A model generated the notes under the pieces. The model did no database searches, was not told the origin of the DNA, and worked only from the letters and a program-made list of their open reading frames with translations. From the NCBI GenBank assembly GCA_951394405.1, contig OX596338.1:1860001-1924000 (forward strand): a stretch of 64,000 bases of DNA, read 5' to 3'. The stretch comes from Coprinellus micaceus (Eukaryota > Basidiomycota > Agaricomycetes > Agaricales > Psathyrellaceae). The stretch's first letter is position 1, and every line of letters begins with the position of its first letter. The translations under genes were made by a program, and so were the position numbers. Of this stretch, positions 58,389-64,000 are shown piece after piece.

Positions 58389-58820
58389 GTGACAAGGACT
58401 TCCCTGACCAGCCCATTTGATGACCATTAAGTCTCGAGACGTAACTCCTACATACCATGGGCACGCGATACGACACGAAACCCTCATTCCTCTCTCCCCA
58501 CTATCCCCTCCCAAGGCTCCTGATTTACGGTGGACATTAGCGCTTTATCTATCTATCCTTCATGAACTACCTGGACATTCTATCCGTATGCCTGATGAAC
58601 TATTATATCTAATGATTTCAATGAAGCCGATTTTTTCGCACAATGCTTGTCCACAGAATAAGCGCTCACCGCCGCCGATCCCGTTGAGCACCGAACCGGG
58701 GGTTCCGGATCGGGAAAGCCCGAGTCATATGACCATGAGCGTGCTTGTCCCCAACCTTCCAAGTTCCAAAGCCTTCCAGTCGCCACTACACACACACACA
58801 CTATCCGTCTATACGCCGAG
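58389..58820. other. Intergenic 3' of GH5-like gene
   Basis: No gene is recognised. A short (AC)n run is at 58788-58801. Confidence 0.5.
58788..58801. repeat. (AC)7 dinucleotide repeat
   Basis: Seven AC units, just upstream of the F-box relic. Confidence 0.85.
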
Positions 58821-59080
58821 TTGCCTCTTGAGTTGCTGTCCGAGGTATGCCATTGTTTTCGCCAGTCGGACGTTTGTCAGACGTTACATCTGGTTGGACT
58901 CGCTATTCTTCGCGTCCGCTGCGTCGGATTTTCAAACAGCTGGACTCTATAGACTTATTGAACCTTACTCGTACTACCAAATTCTTCTGGGTCATTTGCC
59001 ACGGCAGACATTTGGAATCCGTCGTGGAGAGCGTTCCCGGTCTGCGACTCCAGGCGGCCTTGCTGTTCCTCAGCGAGTAG
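58821..59080 (+). pseudogene. F-box gene fragment, probably degenerate
   Basis: Joining 58821-58844 and 58940-59080 (GT-AG intron of 95 nt) gives LPLELLSE followed by LDSIDLLNLTRTTKFFWVICHGR, which matches the F-box of many basidiomycete F-box proteins. The continuation VVESVPGLRLQAALLFLSE is also of that style but ends at a TAG at 59078-59080. No in-frame ATG lies shortly before LPLELLSE, because a stop occurs upstream. Downstream sequence to about 59320 holds a cysteine/histidine pair (ECSHCLKRAIMHC) in another frame. It looks like a broken gene, though missed exons cannot be excluded. Confidence 0.45.
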
Positions 59081-60677
59081 ACATGCTGTTCGGGAAGAGG
59101 GTATTATGAGATTGTTGTACCTTCTAAGTCCTCTCAAATCTCGTGTAGGTATCTGGGAGGACGACCTCCAGCTGATCAGTTCTGTTTCACGAAGTTCGTG
59201 CATCTGTTGCCAGCTGACAATATTTGGTCCCTGAAAGGTGGACCCGTTATTACACCAGAGTGTTCCCATTGCTTGAAGAGAGCTATAATGCACTGTCGGA
59301 TGGCCAAGCGCGCAATACTGTGAGTGGATGAGCGATCGAAGGGCTGCCAGAATCGCCCTTGCTGATGTAGGTCACCTCCGACAGCTTCCCGTCTTTCGAC
59401 ACTGGGATGAACTGGACGAAAGATTCCACCGCAGTACAGTCAATCACCGCTAGACGTGACAGAAAATGATGGGCACGGAATTTCTCCACAACCACTGCAC
59501 CGTTTTGCATGTTCTTTTCACATATCTACTCACCCACTTCTCCTCTACGTAGATAGAAATTCCTTTGATTGTCGCACCAAAAATGCGCCCATAACGGTGC
59601 GAGCAAGCGCGCGGGAGTATTTTGGCCTCCAATCACTAAACGTGACAGAGCCCTCGTCCTGCACCCCAGTGCAGAGCCCTGCCTCAATACCACCTGGGTT
59701 GATGAAATATAAGTTATTTAAGTCCTAAAATGCTATTTAGTTAATGTCTTTGACCCTACCCACACCGTAGCAGGCACATAAGTCCCTGGTCAGAGCCCAA
59801 GCATGACCAAGGGGAGACCCCGTCAGATTGCGGGAGGTGACATGCTCCTGTTATCGTGATTCTTGGACTGGCGTGCACTGAGGGAGCTGGAGAAAAGGTT
59901 TACATGCACCTGTTACCCCTTCTATAGTTTTTGGCACCAGTAATCATGCAAAAGATCCCAATACCAGATCTTTGGATAGTAAAAGTGAGGAAGAGAAGGC
60001 ATTTCTCTAAGGATATCATGAGTTGGGCTTACAAATGTGGAGGTGACATGATCCCAAGTCCACAAGGAGTTTGTATGGTCAGTTTTAACACAGCAGAGAG
60101 CCTGTATGGGTGGGGAGGGCTGTTGGAAATTTCAAAAAATGCGGAAAACTACCCACAATCAACGGAGATAGCCAATTTCACCCCCTTTTTCACTCTCTGG
60201 ATATATCCAAAGGTATAGTACATCATGAACAGTATGTATATCTATGTTATACAGAAGGTTTGGATAAGTTACCTTACGATGCGGCAGAGAGAGATAAGAT
60301 TTGGTTGCGGCTGTCACGTTGTGGGGCCCTGTCACGTCATGTGGTGATTGACTGTAGTCCGAAATTGTATGGCAATGACCGTCACGAACCCGGAAGGTCG
60401 CATGAGACGTACTTCAATCCGACATGTCCTTCTTGAGGGTTCAGGCAACGCAGGGTGCATTCAAAAAGGGTGGTCCTTTGACCGTTAACTGGACAACGGT
60501 ATGGTTCTTTGCCAATCCTTTGACACGGTCTACTAGGTTATTAGGTCGAACAGGGGGAGGTCACAAACCATTGAAATGACGCACCAGGCCTTCCTAGGTT
60601 GGTTTTCTTCGAGCTAATTTGCCCGGTCACCACGCTTATTTCTGATCCACTTCATGCGAAGTTTGGCGGCAGGGAGG

Positions 60678-60775
60678 TATTTAAAGACAGGTTGGCCAAA
60701 CCGACCAGGGTGTCGAGAGAACCGACCTGGTTCTCGGAGCTTTGAGTTGTCAGCGTTACGCTGACGGTCAATAAA
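60678..60775 (+). promoter_or_regulatory. TATA-like box, hairpins and AATAAA (possible LTR core)
   Basis: TATTTAAA at 60678-60685, hairpin GAGAACC/GGTTCTC at 60717-60735, hairpin GTCAGCG/CGCTGAC at 60749-60765 and AATAAA at 60770-60775 occur in the order expected in the U3-R part of an LTR. No element borders were found. Confidence 0.3.
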
Positions 60776-61246
60776 GATCCCTTGGGACCTTTTAACGACC
60801 TAGAGCTGTGCGAAAAGGCTGCCAGATCTACTACCCTTGTCCGCACCAAGCTATTCCTCGATCCTGCAGCCGTGATCTCCAAGGCCTTGGGAGAAGGGGA
60901 CCCTATTTTTGAGAGCGTATGTACCCTTGGAGCGAGCTGGTGGTATATGGCACTCCCTCGCGTTCGGCGTAGAACTAGAGAGCTGTTGGTAAAATTCGCC
61001 AGCCCGTTTGCCTTATGACACTCCAACACGGACGATTAACGAAGCGGGAAGAGATGCACGGGTGTTTTCTGTAGGCGACCTCCAAAGTCTAAACAAGTGA
61101 CGAAGCAGGGATAAGCAGTTAAGACATACCTACCCTCCTTCGAAAGAGTCTGTGCCCATCCGACGCGCCTGGCTTTATTTGAATATCTGAAGTCCCAGAA
61201 CCGGGCATAACCAACCGTTGAGCTAAGATGTCCAAACACTGGCCGG

Positions 61247-61279
61247 TCTCGTCGGGCCCCAAACCCGACCCCGACGAGA
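61247..61279. repeat. Perfect 10-bp inverted repeat (hairpin)
   Basis: TCTCGTCGGG and its exact reverse complement are separated by a 13-nt loop. It is GC-rich and stable. It could be a transcript hairpin or part of an old element. Confidence 0.6.
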
Positions 61280-61565
61280 GTTATTCTTGCGATAGGTCAT
61301 CGATGATAAATTGCTGTTCGTCCGAGGGCACTTCGTGGACGTGGGCGGGACGGTCGACGAGATGTTCATGATTTCGGGACTGTTGTCTGCGATACTGCGG
61401 TGCGAACAAAGCTCGCGGGGTTGCCAACAATGTCCCCAGTGTCCGAGATAGCCAAGGTCCGGATCCTCACATTCTGTGAAAGTTGATCGGAAGCGTACTG
61501 CTTACAAGTCGCAGGTGAGGTAGGAGAGAAGATTGTCATGGCGAAGTGGGTAACTTTGCCCTTGC

Positions 61566-62417
61566 CTAAAGCATGTCCATAAGATCCTCCTGGTCTGGTT
61601 CTGCGTATACAGCCTCCACCGCAGCTTGAATAGGCTTGCCTTTGCCTTTAGCGTTACTAGCCCCACGGGCCATGCGCGACGGATTTTCCCCCTTTCTCTT
61701 TAGAGGTCCAGGCGTGTCACCTTCGAACTTCCCGTCTCCGATGGTAATCACCACCAGAAGCGTTGACTTTGAACGTTCCCGCAGAGTGGCGTCTTCATCT
61801 TCGTCGTCCGGGAATACCTCGTCTTCCACTCCGCATGTCCCTGTAGTTATTTCTGTCTTGATGTCGTCTTTGGTGAAGGGGAGTATCGGGGGTAATGCGC
61901 ACGTCAGCTGCAGCAGAAGTGGAATAGCGGCTCCCATTGCACTCAGATGCAATGTTTTGTATCTGTTTTAGGGAACAACCTCAGGCCATTGTGGCTGGGA
62001 CAAAATGTCGTAGATTGCGTACCCGTCCTTGATTATGACGTCCCTGCACCGTCTCATGTACGCGCCCAGGCCCGTTTTGCGCGAAATGCAGACCAAGTTC
62101 TTTCCTTCTTTGTGCGCCGACGGTGGGCCTGTGGCAGACGCCGAGGTGGGCACAATTGGCCATGGCCTTTTTGGAGTGAGTTTCCTTATCCTCTGTTTCT
62201 GGGGGTGGTTTTCCAGCTTTCCGCCTGGAGTATCCACGCCTCGCAAGTTATTCTGGGAACTGGGTACCGGGAATGGAGCATCTTCGGCTTCTTGGGTTGG
62301 TGAAATGGGTTTCGTGGATGAACCAGCGTGCGGGGCGCTTTCCTCATCGGAGAGCCTCAGCTTCTTCCCTCTCCCTTCTGCTGTATTAGAAGACTCGTTC
62401 TTGCGCTTGGTGGCCAT
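61566..62417 (-). CDS. POP7: RNase P/MRP subunit POP7 (Rpp20), Alba family
   Basis: POP7/Rpp20 is an Alba-fold protein that pairs with Pop6/Rpp25 on the RNA of RNase P and RNase MRP. Two minus-strand exons (62417-62023 and 61962-61566) join in phase to 263 residues. The Alba core spans about residues 106-225: KNLVCISRKTGLGAYMRRC, then VIIKDGYKTLHLSAMGAAIP across the splice, LLLQLTCALPPILPF, IKTEITTGTCGVEDEV and STLLVVITIGDG. The junction yields KDGYKTLHLSAMG, typical of the family. N- and C-terminal extensions are charged and disordered, with basic clusters (KRKGENPSRMARG). Confidence 0.87.
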
Positions 62418-62702
62418 CGTGATGGAAGGAAGGAGAGCAGTGAAAGCGCGTCGAGTCTAAGCGTGTGCAGTGCACCAATGTGGCCATCGGTATTTGTACA
62501 TGCTTGACACCATATAGGTCCCTCGGAGTCGTATTCGAGTACCCACCTTGACGTCGTACTGACGCAGGTACCTCCACAATGCCTTCAGAACTCCTTCGAA
62601 TGACTGTAAGGAGCGCCGCACTGGCAATTATAAATCCAGTCATGGATTGGCCTCTGTCTCCAGACCCACAGAAAGCTCCCTCGTACCGCAAATTCCACCA
62701 GG

Positions 62703-64000
62703 ATGGCAGCCCCCCGCAATTCAACAACCGCGGAGAAGCTACGAGACGATAGGAGCATACGGGACCATGACGGGACCGTACAATTTCGGGCGCCTGTGCG
62801 TGCCCCGTTTAAATTTGGGAAGTGGGCACGGCTTCATGGCTTCGATCTCCTCACCATGGCGGCCCTTGGTGCCATCGCCCTGGGAGTATACTTTGCCAGT
62901 GAGTATCAGCATGCATACGACACCGACTATAGCTGACATCGAGGGGTAGAGCCAGCTCCGAATAGGACATTCCCTCTATATAATGTCGACGGGGCTGTCG
63001 TATGGCCTCAGTTTGCGTATCCCTTGAGGAAGGAAATCTTGCCAATCTGGGCATGCGCGCTCATCGCGTTCCTCGTCCCATTTGTCTTGATTGTGCTATT
63101 TCAAATCCGCCGAAGAAGCGTTGATGATCTGCTAACCAGTACTATGGGGTTGCTTAAGAGTGCGCCCACTTACCTTTATCCTCGTTTCTGCCTACTAAGC
63201 AACATACCTATCTAGGTCTGATTACCGCAGCCACCTTTCAGGTGTTTATCAAGTGGCTAATTGGTGGCCTCCGTCCCCACTTTTACGCCGTTTGCCAGCC
63301 CAACGTCTCTCAAGGCGGGCTTGGGTGGAACGGCTTCAGCAACCTCATGTTTAATCGCGACATCTGCACTGGTGACCCCGATCAGGTCAACGACGCATTG
63401 GAGTCCATGCCGTCTGGACATGCGACCGCTGCGTGGGCAGGACTACTCTACCTGTCATTCTACGTCAACGCCCAGCTTAAGGTCATCAGCGCGCACAACC
63501 CTGCCTATTGGAAGATGATCCTCTTCTTCGCCCCTTTACTCGGCGCAACGCTCATCTCTGGAGCACTCACCATTGATGCCTACCACAACTGGTACGACCT
63601 GGTCGTTGGTGGAATTATTGGCTCCTCCTGCGCCCTCGTCGCATTTCGCCAAACGTTTGCCTCTGTCTTCGACTTCCGCTTCAACCACATGCTTCTTCCC
63701 CGGGCCACTTCTCTCTTCCACCGTCAGCTCTGCCCTCCCCTCTCAGCCGGGTCTCCTTACTACTCCTACACGCCCTCATCACAATTTGAGAGTCGCGATC
63801 TTCCCTTTACGCGTGAGGGTGGATGGAATGATGCGGGCTTGGAACAGGCTACCGGTGCCCCAGGCGATGCAACAGTCCTGGGTATTGGGGTTCAAGGTGG
63901 AGGAAACGTCAGCTCAAAGCCAAGGAGCTTTGGACATGAGGCTAATGGCAATGGCAACGGTATTGGCACTGGGTCGGTTATCGGTAGCAATCCTCCTGCC
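62703..64000 (+). CDS. PAP2-family lipid phosphatase (partial, runs off the window)
   Basis: This is a membrane phosphatase of the PAP2 superfamily, which removes phosphate from phosphatidate, diacylglycerol pyrophosphate or related lipids (compare yeast Dpp1/Lpp1). Three exons are seen, from 62703-62897, about 62949-63153 and 63214 onward. Several membrane segments are clear (LLTMAALGAIALGVYFA, PIWACALIAFLVPFVLIVLF). Catalytic motifs are KWLIGGLRP (motif 1), SMPSGHATAAW (motif 2) and AYHNWYDLVVGG (motif 3). Motif 3 lacks the usual SR pair before the histidine. The tail is Ser/Gly/Asn-rich. The stop is beyond the window. The start is the ATG before MAAPRNSTTAEKL, though an upstream start cannot be ruled out. 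Confidence 0.85.

Larger units (their letters stand above)
59081..61565. other. Gene-poor tract with CpG-depleted block and LTR-like signals
   Basis: No conserved gene is recognised across about 2.5 kb, the longest such stretch here. The longest open frames (59931-60218 plus, 60652-61029 minus) do not resemble known proteins. Between 59874 and 60141 there is no CpG at all, and the block is AT-rich, unlike the rest of the window. Further on are a TATTTAAA box, two perfect hairpins and AATAAA (60678-60775), and another hairpin at 61247-61279. This fits decayed transposable-element sequence, but no complete element, terminal repeat pair or transposase is seen. Confidence 0.55.

Noticed and set aside
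59931..60218. 95-residue open frame in the CpG-depleted block
   Set aside because: It has no recognisable motif, no sign of splicing and lies in atypical AT-rich sequence. It is probably chance.
61150..61237. tRNA-like box A (TAGCTCAACGGTTGG, minus strand) with a weak TTCAAAT box
   Set aside because: The arms do not pair, the T-stem is missing and no acceptor stem closes. A degenerate tRNA-derived SINE is possible but not supported.
1..64000. CRISPR arrays, bacterial operons, prophage or plasmid features
   Set aside because: None are present. The intron structure and gene families are clearly fungal nuclear.

Overview
This is eukaryotic nuclear DNA. Genes are split by many short introns of about 43-60 nt with GT-AG (twice GC-AG) borders, intergenic spaces are short, and there are no operons or ribosome binding sites. 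The protein set is that of a filamentous basidiomycete, most likely an Agaricomycete: alpha-1,3-glucan synthase, FKS-type beta-1,3-glucan synthase, a STE11/Byr2/Ubc4-type MAPKKK, a basidiomycete-style small kinase and a GH5-like secreted protein with a proline/arginine insertion. The species cannot be named from the sequence alone.

Layout. 0.6-3.3 kb: ferric reductase/NADPH-oxidase-like flavocytochrome, with an in-frame TAG near its end. 3.6-5.8 kb: tRNA dimethyltransferase TRM1. 6.3-10.0 kb (-): STE11-type MAPKKK. 10.5-18.3 kb: alpha-1,3-glucan synthase. 18.7-19.9 kb: NSRP1-like splicing factor. 20.1-21.3 kb (-): atypical protein kinase. 22.0-22.7 kb: RRM protein related to the cyclophilin-33 RRM. 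23.0-23.9 kb (-): TAF13 with a long N-terminal tail. 24.0-26.0 kb (-): DUF4211 protein. 26.2-34.0 kb: very large C1-domain protein, probably UNC-80-like. 34.1-34.5 kb (-): DPM2. 34.7-39.5 kb: TRAPP II subunit Trs120/TRAPPC9. 40.0-45.7 kb (-): beta-1,3-glucan synthase. 45.8-48.0 kb: leucine-rich-repeat-like protein of unknown role. 48.3-50.2 kb: PTC7-type PP2C phosphatase. 50.5-53.9 kb (-): dipeptidyl peptidase III. 54.1-55.6 kb (-): membrane-anchored TPR-like protein. 56.3-58.4 kb: secreted GH5-like protein. 58.4-61.5 kb: gene-poor tract with an F-box relic, a CpG-free block and LTR-like signals. 61.6-62.4 kb (-): POP7/Rpp20. 62.7 kb to the end: PAP2-family lipid phosphatase, cut by the window edge.

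How they fit together. Most genes are conserved housekeeping genes (tRNA modification, RNase P/MRP, TFIID, splicing, TRAPP II traffic, dolichol-phosphate-mannose synthesis). The theme that stands out is the cell envelope: both major wall glucan synthases lie within 36 kb, next to the MAPKKK, with DPM2 and Trs120 (glycosylation and secretion) between them. The most unusual observations are the GH5-like protein lacking both expected catalytic glutamates, the FKS hot-spot sequences, the TAG in the ferric reductase, the DPM2 exon that holds only the start codon, and the CpG-depleted block in the gene-poor tract. Splice sites were joined by hand where reading phase and family conservation agreed. 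Exact borders in the largest genes are less certain.
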